Source: Streptomyces corallincola
GTDB lineage: Bacteria > Actinomycetota > Actinomycetes > Streptomycetales > Streptomycetaceae
Direction of reading: 5' to 3'
NCBI RefSeq assembly: GCF_019104725.1
Contig: NZ_JAHRXF010000003.1
Location: 1-64,000, forward strand
DNA length: 64,000 nucleotides
Position 1 is the first letter of the stretch. Each line of letters begins with the position of its first letter. The notes below the pieces were generated by a model. It was given only the letters and a program-made list of their open reading frames with translations, searched no databases and had not been told where the DNA came from. This document shows, piece after piece, positions 36,385 to 43,856 of this stretch. The translations under genes and the position numbers were made by a program.

Positions 36385-37752
36385 CTAGAAGGCGAACGAC
36401 TCGTGGTGGATGCGCCGCGAGGGGACACCGGCGTCGCGCAGGGCCGTGAGGGCCGCCTGTGTCATGCCGGGCGGGCCGCACAGATAGACGTCGTGGGCCG
36501 CCAGGTCGGGGACCAGGGCGTTCAGGGCGTGGGCGGTGAGAGGCGAGGAGTGGGCGGCGGGTTCATCGACGACGTAGCGCACGGTCCCGCCCCGGCGGGC
36601 GGCTATCGCGTCGAGCTCGGCGCGCAGTGCCAGATCCTCGACGCGCCGTGCCCGGTAGACGAGGGTGACCTGTCCGGGGAGCGTCTCGAACAGGGCGCGC
36701 AGCGGGGTGATGCCGACGCCGCCGGCCAGCAGCAGCACCTTGGAGGCGGAGCGGCGGTTCGCGGTGAGGCTGCCGTACGGTCCTTCGGCCCAGACGCGGG
36801 TGCCCGGACGCAGCCGGGCCAGAGCGGAGCTGTGGGTGCCGGCGCTCTTGACCGTGATCCGCAGAAGTCCGTTCCGCGCGGGGGCCGAGAGCGAGTAGGG
36901 GTTCGCCGTCCACCACAGGCCGGGGGCCCAGAAGCGCCAGCGCAGGAACTGGCCCGGATCGCCCCCCAGCTCCAGCAGGTGCTGCCCGGTCAGGTGGACG
37001 GAGACGACACCGGGTGCCTCGGGGTGGACGGCGACCACCCGCAGGCGGTGCCGGAATCCGCGCCGCACGGGAGTGACGAAGCGGTACCACGCCACCAGGA
37101 CGGCGACCGTGAGGAACAGCGTGTACCAGGCCGCCTGGGCGGGGCGGTTGCCGACGAAGTCGGCGCCGTTGCTCAGCTGGTGTCCGAAGGAGAGGAAGAC
37201 GGCCAGGTAGGTGGCGAAGTGCAGGTAGTGCCAGGTCTCGTAGCTCATCCGCCGTCGGGCGGCGCGGGCCGAGAGGACGGCGGTGAGCAGGAACAGCAGG
37301 AATCCGGCCGTGCCCTTGAGGAGATCGGGGTAGTGCAGGACGAGTGAGGAGGTCTGGCTCACCACGCCGGTGTGCGAGGACAGCGCGTAGCCCCAGATGA
37401 TCAGCAGGGTGTGCGCGAGGGCCAGCGACACCGTGCAGCGCCCGCCGAGCGCGTGCCAGCGGGCCAGCCGGTCGCTGCCGATCGTGTGGTCGAGCAGGGG
37501 TACGCGGGCCATCAGCGCGAGGAGGATCGCGCAGGCGTAGCCGGCCAGCAGTCCGGTGATGCGTCCCGCTCCGGTGAGCCAGCCCGCCGGGCCGACCACC
37601 GACGCCGTGTCGCTCCACCACAGGGCCAGCACCCCGGCGGCCCCGGCCCAGATCGCCGTCAGCACGGCGAGGGGCACGGCGCTGCGGCGCGGACGCCGGT
37701 GACGCGTGGCGTGCTCCGGATACGCGGGCGACGCGGTGTGCGTGGCGGTCAA
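36385..37752 (-). CDS. Ferric-reductase-like membrane flavoprotein
   Basis: A 455-residue protein joining a six-helix ferric-reductase-like haem membrane domain (about 25-240, with His residues in RWHALGGRC, LALAHTLL, ETWHYLHFATYL and FGHQL) to a cytosolic FAD/NAD(P)H reductase domain. The flavin motif is NPYSLSAP, the nucleotide-binding loop LLLAGGVGITP, and the C-terminal YLCGPPGM. It should pass electrons from NAD(P)H across the membrane to the neighbouring FMN-binding protein. The TTG start has GGAGGTG 6 bases upstream. First gene of the three-gene cassette. Confidence 0.93.
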   Translation of the reverse strand: MTATHTASPAYPEHATRHRRPRRSAVPLAVLTAIWAGAAGVLALWWSDTASVVGPAGWLTGAGRITGLLAGYACAILLALMARVPLLDHTIGSDRLARWHALGGRCTVSLALAHTLLIIWGYALSSHTGVVSQTSSLVLHYPDLLKGTAGFLLFLLTAVLSARAARRRMSYETWHYLHFATYLAVFLSFGHQLSNGADFVGNRPAQAAWYTLFLTVAVLVAWYRFVTPVRRGFRHRLRVVAVHPEAPGVVSVHLTGQHLLELGGDPGQFLRWRFWAPGLWWTANPYSLSAPARNGLLRITVKSAGTHSSALARLRPGTRVWAEGPYGSLTANRRSASKVLLLAGGVGITPLRALFETLPGQVTLVYRARRVEDLALRAELDAIAARRGGTVRYVVDEPAAHSSPLTAHALNALVPDLAAHDVYLCGPPGMTQAALTALRDAGVPSRRIHHESFAF

Positions 37753-37920
37753 TGGACACCTCCGGGTCACTTCTTCCGGTGACGGGCGCCCAGCCTCACA
37801 GCCCAACCTCTGCGTACCTTCTGAAACGGCGGGGGCCGGGCGTCGCGGAGGAGATTCAGAGGAAACTCAGAGCCTCGGCGCGCGCGGTCGAACCGGGCGC
37901 CGGGAGATGCTGGACGCACT
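37753..37920. promoter_or_regulatory. Divergent promoter region with OmpR-like direct repeats
   Basis: TTCAGAG (37855-37861) and CTCAGAG (37866-37872) are direct repeats with an 11-bp period, the spacing used by OmpR/PhoB regulators. They lie 50 bp before the response-regulator start and face the reductase cassette. Confidence 0.5.
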
Positions 37921-38655
37921 ATGGACGAGCCCTCCACCCCCTCGACGGCGCATCACCCCGACGACCGGCCCGTACGGGTCCTCGTCGTGGACGACGAACC
38001 CGACGTCACGGATGTCCTGTCCACGGTCATGCGCGGTGAGGGATGGCAGGTCCGCACGGCCTCGGACGGCGCGAGCGCCCTGGAGGCGGCCCGTGCCTTC
38101 CGGCCCGACGCGGTGGTACTGGACTGGATGCTCCCCGACCTCGACGGACTCCAGGTGCTGCGGTCGCTGCGGCGCGAGGCGCCCCGCGTGTGCGTGCTCT
38201 TCCTGACCGCCCGGGATGCGGTCGAGGACCGTATCGCGGGGATCACCGCGGGTGGCGACGACTATGTCACCAAGCCCTACAGCCTCGAAGAAGTGCTGGC
38301 CCGGCTGCGCGGACTGCTGCGGCGAGCCGGACTGACGGCGCAGCCGACGACGGAGGGCCTTGTCGTGGGAGACCTCACGATGGACGAGGAGGCCAGGGAG
38401 GTCAGACGCGGCGGGGACACCATCGACCTGTCACGCACCGAGTTCGAACTGCTGCGCTTCCTCATGCGCAACCCACGCCGGGTCCTGTCCAAGCAGCAGA
38501 TCCTGGACCGCGTCTGGGCCTACGACTTCGGTGGCCGCGCCCACGTCGTCGAGCTCTACATCAGCTACCTGCGCAAGAAGATCGAGGCCGGACGCACCCC
38601 CATGATCCACACCGTGCGCGGTGTCGGCTACGTCCTGAAGCCGGACCCGTCGTGA
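37921..38655 (+). CDS. OmpR-family response regulator
   Basis: A 244-residue two-component regulator. The receiver domain (18-135) has VVDDEPD, the phosphoacceptor in VVLDWMLPD, the Thr in LFLTARD and the Lys in VTKPYS. The winged helix-turn-helix (about 150-240) has RTEFELLRFLMRN and the recognition region AHVVELYISYLRKKI. Its stop overlaps the kinase start by 4 bp (GTGA). It is divergent from the flavinylation cassette, which is its most likely target along with itself. Confidence 0.95.
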   Translation: MDEPSTPSTAHHPDDRPVRVLVVDDEPDVTDVLSTVMRGEGWQVRTASDGASALEAARAFRPDAVVLDWMLPDLDGLQVLRSLRREAPRVCVLFLTARDAVEDRIAGITAGGDDYVTKPYSLEEVLARLRGLLRRAGLTAQPTTEGLVVGDLTMDEEAREVRRGGDTIDLSRTEFELLRFLMRNPRRVLSKQQILDRVWAYDFGGRAHVVELYISYLRKKIEAGRTPMIHTVRGVGYVLKPDPS

Positions 38656-40094
38656 AACGCCCCGCCCCCCGCACCCTGCGCGGCCAGCTCACCGCGGGCC
38701 TCGTCACCCTGCTCGCCCTCGCCTGCCTGGCCGTCGGCATCACCACCGCGCTGGCGCTGCGCGGATTCCTGATGGGGCGCCTGGACGAGCAACTCGCCGC
38801 CTCCGGCGGGCGCTTCGCCGCGAGCCTGGAACACGAGGCCCGCCCCGACGCCGACAACCTTCCCGACACCCGCGGCCAGCCCGACACCACCTTCGGCGCC
38901 CGCCTGCTGCGCGGCACGGTCACCCAGGCCGCCGTCATCGACGACGACACCGACCGCGCCGTCCCCCTCACCCCGCAGGACCGCCATGCGCTCAAGGCCG
39001 TCCCCGTGGACGGCGACGGGCACAGCATCCACCTGTCGGATCTGGGGGGATACCGCGTCACGGCCGTCGCGGGCGACGACGGAGACACCCTGATCACCGG
39101 TCTGCCGCTGCATCCGGTCGAGGAGACCGTGCACCGCCTCGAAGCCGTCGAGGCGGTCCTGTTCGCAGCAGCTCTCCTCGGCACCGGCATCGCGGGCGCG
39201 CTGTGGGTACGAGTCTCCCTGCGCCCCCTGCAACGCGTCACCGCACGGGCCGCCGAGGTCGCCGGGCTGCCGCTGGCCAGCGGCGAGGTCGCCATGCCGG
39301 GTCCCCTGCCCGACACCGACCCGCGCACCGAGATCGGTCAGGTCGGCAGCGCGCTCAACCACATGCTCGGTCACGTCGAGGACGCGCTCACCCGCCGCCA
39401 GGCCAGCGAGGAACGCCTGCGGCACTTCGCCGCCGACGCCAGCCACGAACTGCGCACCCCCGTCGCGAACATCCGCGGCCACGCCGAACTCGCCCTGCGC
39501 CACCACGGCCCCGTCCCCGCACCGGTCCACCACGCCCTGGAGCGCATCGGCGCCGAATCCCGTCGCATGACCCGCATCGTCGATGACCTGCTCCTCCTCG
39601 CGCGCCTCGACGCCGGCCGCCCGCTGGAGCGCGTGCCCGTGGACCTCACCCTGCTCGTCCTCGACGCGGTCGAGGACGCCAGAGCCGCGGGACCCGCCCA
39701 CCACTGGATTCTCGACCTGCCCGAGGAACCCGTCACCGTCCCCGGCGAGGCACACCGGCTGCAACAGGCGATCGGCAATCTGCTCGCCAACGCCCGCACC
39801 CACACCCCACCCGGCACGGAGGTCACCATCACCCTCACCACCGAGCGGGACCACGCCCGCCTGGAGGTACACGACAACGGCCCCGGCATTCCCGAGGACA
39901 TCCGGCCGGAGGTCTTCGGCCGGTTCGTCCGCGCCGACAGCGCCCGCTCCCGAACCACCGGCAGCACCGGCCTCGGACTCGCCATCGTCCAGGCCGTCGT
40001 CACCGCCCACCACGGCACCACGTCCCTCGACAGCGGCGACCACCACACCACCGTGCGCCTGGTGCTCCCGCTGGAGGATTCCGACGCCGACTGA
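38652..40094 (+). CDS. Membrane histidine kinase, EnvZ/OmpR-type partner
   Basis: A 480-residue sensor with two membrane helices (about 14-36 and 165-187) flanking a 125-residue outer domain. A HAMP linker (about 188-255) and the HisKA box DASHELRTPVANIRGH with the phosphorylated His follow, then the ATPase domain with NLLANARTHTPPG, DNGPGIPED and GSTGLGLAIVQ. The GTG start overlaps the regulator stop. The outer domain shows no recognisable ligand fold; the cassette next door suggests a redox or envelope signal. Confidence 0.95.
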   Translation: MKRPAPRTLRGQLTAGLVTLLALACLAVGITTALALRGFLMGRLDEQLAASGGRFAASLEHEARPDADNLPDTRGQPDTTFGARLLRGTVTQAAVIDDDTDRAVPLTPQDRHALKAVPVDGDGHSIHLSDLGGYRVTAVAGDDGDTLITGLPLHPVEETVHRLEAVEAVLFAAALLGTGIAGALWVRVSLRPLQRVTARAAEVAGLPLASGEVAMPGPLPDTDPRTEIGQVGSALNHMLGHVEDALTRRQASEERLRHFAADASHELRTPVANIRGHAELALRHHGPVPAPVHHALERIGAESRRMTRIVDDLLLLARLDAGRPLERVPVDLTLLVLDAVEDARAAGPAHHWILDLPEEPVTVPGEAHRLQQAIGNLLANARTHTPPGTEVTITLTTERDHARLEVHDNGPGIPEDIRPEVFGRFVRADSARSRTTGSTGLGLAIVQAVVTAHHGTTSLDSGDHHTTVRLVLPLEDSDAD

Positions 40095-40106
40095 CACGGG
40101 CGTTCC

Positions 40107-40122
40107 CGGCGGCTTTCCGCCG
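40107..40122 (+). terminator. Terminator after two-component operon
   Basis: CGGCGG and CCGCCG form a perfect 6-bp stem with a CTTT loop, 12 bp after the kinase stop. Confidence 0.5.
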
Positions 40123-40135
40123 AGCGAGCGGTCAA

Positions 40136-40257
40136 GGCCCCGACGGCACCGGAAGGAGCGCACGCGCGGGTCGGGGCCATCCGCTCAGCACTCGATGATG
40201 TTCACCGCCAGCCCGCCCCGCGCCGTCTCCTTGTACTTGACGGACATGTCGGCGCCC
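40136..40257 (-). repeat. Left copy of sdaA 3' end and terminator (att-like repeat)
   Basis: This segment repeats 43807-43929. It holds the last 23 codons of sdaA and the stop (40185-40257), then a terminator with 9-bp arms GGCCCCGAC (40136-40144) and GTCGGGGCC (40170-40178). The coding part differs from the other copy at five bases, all synonymous. One stem pair is C-G here and T-A in the other copy, a compensatory change. It lacks the body of the gene and lies at the edge of the decayed element, as an attachment-site copy would. Confidence 0.88.
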
Positions 40258-40326
40258 TGTCGCACCATGCCTTTGGCGTGGATGTTCGAGGGGACCCGAG
40301 GGGCGATCCACGCCCGTAGGGACTTC

Positions 40327-41135
40327 TCAGGGATTTTCGGCAGAGTCCCGAAGCCAGACGTCCATCGCAGCGAGCCCGCGCTGCCCCGCGCCGGGCATGA
40401 AATGAGCGCAGTGATCGAGGGTGACCTTCGGTGTCGAGTGCCTGAGCCACTTGGACAGGCTGACGACCGACTCACCGGCCTGCAGTGCACGCTCGCGTAG
40501 GTGTGGTGGAGGACGTGGAACATGTCATCGCGTGGGGCGGCATAGCGCGGGACCCGGCGGATGCGATTGCCGTCGTGCCGCACCTTCTCGCCCACGGGCT
40601 TGATCAGCCCGGCGGTGGCGAGCGCGCGTTTCCAGCTGCGGTCGTTCCAGGTGCGGTAGTAGATGCGGTTGCCGTGCGACGAGATGAGGATCAGGTTGAT
40701 CGTGATCGGCTTTCGCTGACGCTCTTCGAGCGCGGTGGTGGGGACCTCCGGGTTCCGCCAGGGCAGCGTGCAGGATGTCGATGGGAATCGGCGGAAGTGG
40801 GCTCGGGCCCGGAGCGCGAGATTGGCTGGCAGGGGGACTTCGCGGGTCTTGCGCCCCTTGGGCAGCGAGAAGTAGGGGCGCCCCTTCATGTCCCACCTGA
40901 GCTGGCAGCGGACGTGGACGACTCCAGCCGCGAAGTCGAAGTCATCTTCGGCGAGACCGAACGCTTCGCCTTGGCGCGGCCCGAGGCCGATGCCAGATCG
41001 ACAGCGATCTGGTAGCGGTCTTGCAACCCCACTTCATCGGACTGCGTAGCAGACGCCGGTCGTTGACGGCACTGCCGAGGACCGAGGACAGGTGCCCCCG
41101 GATCGCCTCCGCCATCGACTTCTTGACCCTAAGGG
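40327..41135 (-). pseudogene. Frameshifted tyrosine integrase
   Basis: Reading three frames in turn on the minus strand restores an integrase: AEAIRGHLSSVLGSAV, then LQDRYQIAVDL, then GIGLGPRQGEAFGLAEDD on to FHVLHHTYASV, then LQAGESVVSLSKWLRHS to the stop at 40327. At least three frameshifts are needed (near 40485, 40995 and 41045), and the N-terminus is lost. The box II motif, normally HxLRHTYAS, reads HVLHHTYAS, so the catalytic Arg is His. The family matches actinobacterial integrative elements. Confidence 0.85.
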
Positions 41136-41175
41136 CTGTCCCGCAGCTGCTGGTCACGGGTGAGATGATCTTGCT

Positions 41176-41718
41176 GTGTCTGGTGTGATCACGGCGTCGC
41201 AGCCCTCCTGGGCAGCCCTGTTCACTGGGCTGAGCCCACGCCAGTTCGGCAAGCTGATCACCGCGCTCCGGCGCGAGAGTGCACATCCGGTGCGCAAGGA
41301 CCGGCCCTGGAGCCTGCCTTGGGAGGACCGTGTGCTGCTGGTCGCCGCCTACTGGCGGACGAACCTGACCCTGCGCCAACTGGTGCCGCTGTTCGGGGTG
41401 TCCAAGTCAGCGGCCGACCGCGTCATCGACCACCTCGGACCCGTACGCGCCCTTCAGCAGCGCAAGCGGTTCCGCGAGGACACCGTGCTGATCATCGACG
41501 CCGACACCCAACTGGTCGTCACCGTCGGCCGACCGCTGCCCGGCAACCGCAACGACGGCAAGGCGGGGGAGCCGTCCGGCGCCAAGGAGGCCGTCGGGAA
41601 GACCACGGTGATCGCAGACGGCGGCTACCAGGGCACCGGCCTGGTCATCCCGCACCGACGCCAACGCGGCCCGTCCGAACTCCCCGCCTGGAAGGAAAAA
41701 CACAACGCTTCCCACCGG
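41176..41718 (+). pseudogene. Internally deleted IS5-family transposase
   Basis: The frame opens MSGVITASQPSWAALFTGLS with the helix-turn-helix LTLRQLVPLFGVSKSAADRV, and ends with VIADGGYQGTGLVIPHRR and ELPAWKEKHN of a DDE_Tnp_4 domain. The block between (REDTVLIIDADTQLVV) lacks the DGTLVPTRDH segment that carries the first catalytic Asp. The C-terminal helix block is also gone, replaced in frame by an Rhs fragment. A possible left end, GGGCTGTCCCGCAGCTGCTG, lies at about 41131-41150. Confidence 0.8.
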
Positions 41719-41998
41719 TCGTTGGTCCTCACCGACGTCCAAGGCAACGAAGCCATCACGCCGAACCCCGCCACGGGTGCCACCACCGTCCACAGCTACG
41801 CAGACACCGGCGACACCAGCAGCAACTCCCGCTACGGATGGCTCGCCACCACACAGAAGGCGGACCTGCGCACCGGCGGTGTGCTCCTCATCGGCGGCCG
41901 TCCCTCGGCCGCTACCTCGCACCCATCGACGCCCGCGGCGACCAAGAACTCCGGGCCAGCGCCTACCTGCTCGACGTCCAGGACCTCACCGCGTAACC
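41719..41998 (+). pseudogene. Rhs/YD-repeat core fragment
   Basis: Continuing in the transposase frame, the protein reads SLVLTDVQGNEAITPNPATG, later SRYGWLATTQKADLRTGGVL. This is the Rhs-core pattern, whose usual end is RYGWLGxxQ followed by GGLxLMGVRLYNPxxGRFL. A frameshift near 41895 leaves GRYLAPIDARGD in the next frame. Only the last ~80 residues of the core survive and no toxin tip follows in frame. It marks a lost polymorphic-toxin locus. Confidence 0.7.
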
Positions 41999-42015
41999 CG
42001 CAGAAAGCCCACATC

Positions 42016-42261
42016 ATGCTGAGAAAAAGCTTCAAGGCAGGCCTGGTGAAAGCCCGGACCCGGCTTCCGCTCGCCTTTGTCGTAGCGCTACTGGGTTCCG
42101 TGTTCCTCGCACCCGGACAAACGCTGAAGGCGGAGGTCAGTCTGACCGGCAGCACCTCCATCAAGGGAGTCGAATACGGCTACGAGGACGGCTGTCGATG
42201 CGACAAATCGGCAAAGGACGGCCTGGCCAAGCTGGCCCTCTCGAAGTGCGCCCACCACTGA
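42016..42261 (+). CDS. Small secreted Cys-containing protein of unknown function
   Basis: An 81-residue protein I do not recognise. A basic start (MLRKSFKAGLVKARTR) and a hydrophobic stretch (about 17-33) form a signal peptide with possible cleavage near PGQ. The mature part of about 45 residues has a CRC pair and one more Cys near the end. Codons such as AGA, CTA and AAA are unlike the chromosomal neighbours. Its TGA shares one base with the ATG of the following lipoprotein gene, so the two should be translated together. The start lacks a strong ribosome site. Confidence 0.6.
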   Translation: MLRKSFKAGLVKARTRLPLAFVVALLGSVFLAPGQTLKAEVSLTGSTSIKGVEYGYEDGCRCDKSAKDGLAKLALSKCAHH

Positions 42262-42911
42262 TGAAAAAAGCCGCACGCTACGTGACCGCGCTCGCGGTGG
42301 CTCTGTCCGCGACATCCTGCGCCCCCCAGACAGAGCCCCAGGCATCCCCGTCACCCAGTACGAAGCCTGCAAGCCGCCCAGCTCCCACAAGCTGGGCCTG
42401 CCAGGCAGGGAGGTTCCACTGGGGCAAAGTGACGCACAAGGACACGCTGGTTGCCGTGTCCGACGCACACCGGGAGGACATCCCGGACGGCAAGACAGAG
42501 AAATTCACCTATCACCTTTCCCCGATCCGAACTCTCACATCGGCCGTCACACCCGACCGGAAGGGAGACGACGTCAACGCGCAGGCCGCTGTTGCCTCCC
42601 TGGAAAGTGCGACAGGCCTTGAGCTGGCGATGGCAGGTGCTACCTTCACCCTCGGTCCCGGAGAAAGGGAACTATCAACCAGCTCGGGAAAGTCTTCCGG
42701 GGTGATGGTGGCCGTCGTATCCATCGATGCCGTCGAGGCTCCCTTCTCCTACGGCTGCGGCAACGACGGGAAGAAAGTCGTGCGGGGAACCCTGGCCACC
42801 TGGCAACCGGGTCCGTACTCCTCACTGTTCAAGTGTGGAATCAAGGAGAAACTGCCCCGGCCGGAGGCCGAGGCGGAAGCACTGATGTGCGGACAGGCGA
42901 ACAACAAGTAG
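42261..42911 (+). CDS. Putative lipoprotein in coupled pair
   Basis: A 216-residue exported protein. MKKAARYVTALAVALSATSC is a signal peptide ending in a lipobox-like ATSC. A Pro/Ser-rich spacer (21-45) leads to a globular domain with two further Cys in the C-terminal half. No family is recognised. It starts on the stop of the 81-residue gene. In this Rhs-remnant setting it could be an immunity or delivery-associated protein, but that is a guess. Confidence 0.65.
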   Translation: MKKAARYVTALAVALSATSCAPQTEPQASPSPSTKPASRPAPTSWACQAGRFHWGKVTHKDTLVAVSDAHREDIPDGKTEKFTYHLSPIRTLTSAVTPDRKGDDVNAQAAVASLESATGLELAMAGATFTLGPGERELSTSSGKSSGVMVAVVSIDAVEAPFSYGCGNDGKKVVRGTLATWQPGPYSSLFKCGIKEKLPRPEAEAEALMCGQANNK

Positions 42912-43190
42912 ACGCTTGACTTCCAGTTCGCCTCGTCATTTATTTCGGTGGCAAGTATTCATCTCCCGTCCGCCAGGGCGGTCACAGCAGAGGCCGAGAC
43001 CAGCAGCACCGCGGTCTCGGTCCCCGCTCCGTTCGGGAGTGTCCGCCACCGTCCGCATGGGGACGAGCAGGCGCCTGTCCAGCCGTTCGGTTCCGGGGAG
43101 GTTTCAGGGACTCTCCGTCGCGTAAGAGGGTGTCTCACGTGGCGATCTCGTCTCCTGTGGGGCATAGGTGCTTGAGGGCGGGCGGAGCCG
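42912..43190. other. 279-bp region in element, no gene recognised
   Basis: Short frames here lack coding bias. The region includes the left end (43131) of the TIR-bounded segment. Confidence 0.5.
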
Positions 43191-43571
43191 TCAAGACGGC
43201 CAGCTGAGCCGGCCGTGCATGACGGTCGGGAGAGACGTGGGCATCTCGTCTGTGACCCAGGCGAACTCCAGGGCCGCGAGCGTGGCTCCCCGGCCCGTCC
43301 ATACGAGGATCTCGCCGACGTAGACGCCGGACGGGTCATGGACGTGTGCGTCCACAGGAACGAGCTCGGTCGGCAGTGCCGCATGCTCGCACGGTTCCCG
43401 GACCTGCAGATCGACACTCACGGAGTCGGGTCCCCAGACAGCGGTCACCGCAGTGCGGTCCAGCTGACTCCGCAGTTGCGACGCGCCATCGAACTCCGCC
43501 GACAGGATGTGTTCAAGCACTGCGCGCTCGTCGGCGTTCAACGAGCGTGGGTCGATGGAAAGAGGAGCCAT
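43191..43571 (-). CDS. Small hypothetical protein, 126 residues
   Basis: A 126-residue soluble protein starting MAPLSIDPRSLNADERAVLE. A helical N-terminal part (ILSAEFDGASQLRSQLDR) precedes a beta-rich part that alternates hydrophobic residues and ends ALEFAWVTDEMPTSLP. I do not know its function; relatives occur widely in Streptomyces, often near mobile or Rhs-related genes. ATG 43571 follows GGATGGAAAGAGG-type purine sequence on its strand. It is intact although it sits inside the TIR-bounded segment. Confidence 0.65.
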   Translation of the reverse strand: MAPLSIDPRSLNADERAVLEHILSAEFDGASQLRSQLDRTAVTAVWGPDSVSVDLQVREPCEHAALPTELVPVDAHVHDPSGVYVGEILVWTGRGATLAALEFAWVTDEMPTSLPTVMHGRLSWPS

Positions 43572-43663
43572 GCGCTCATTCTGAGGTGGCGAGGGCAACC
43601 AGCCCAACACCTGCACTGGCTGTCGCCGGTCCGACAGCGGCATCATGATCGTTCACCGGTACT

Positions 43664-43790
43664 GCCGTCCTTCCGCTTGCGCCCGCAGGGCGGTGGCACC
43701 GCACCGGTTGGCCAACGTGCCGTGTTCACGGCCGTCGTACACCTGCTGACCAGCGGGTGCGCATGGCGGTATCTGCCACCACGTGAGACA
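43664..43790 (+). pseudogene. IS5-type transposase N-terminal fragment
   Basis: The frame reads PSFRLRPQGGGTAPVGQRAV then FTAVVHLLTSGCAWRYLPP, the usual N-terminal block of IS5-group transposases (RPQGGGT and SGCAWRxLPP). It stops at the right inverted repeat and the DDE domain is absent. Confidence 0.75.
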
Positions 43791-43806
43791 CAGTCCAAGC
43801 AGGGAA

Positions 43807-43849
43807 GGCCCTGACAGCGCTGAAATACGCGAACACGCTGGTCAGGGCC
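43807..43849 (-). terminator. sdaA terminator
   Basis: GGCCCTGAC (43807-43815) pairs with GTCAGGGCC (43841-43849), with an inner partial stem. It lies 8 bp after the sdaA stop. The same hairpin recurs at 40136-40178 with one compensated pair. Confidence 0.8.
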
Positions 43850-43856
43850 CATCCGT

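Larger units (their letters stand above)
43131..43790. mobile_element. 660-bp segment with 12-bp terminal inverted repeats
   Basis: TGTCTCACGTGG at 43131-43142 is exactly mirrored by CCACGTGAGACA at 43779-43790. The right end carries an N-terminal piece of an IS5-type transposase. The rest is a small minus-strand gene. It may be a deleted IS or a small non-autonomous element that trapped a gene. Confidence 0.6.

Noticed and set aside
40185..40889. One continuous protein ending in the sdaA tail as a functional integrase-SdaA fusion
   Set aside because: The frame joins integrase to the sdaA tail only because of a frameshift; the integrase stop lies at 40327 in the restored frame.
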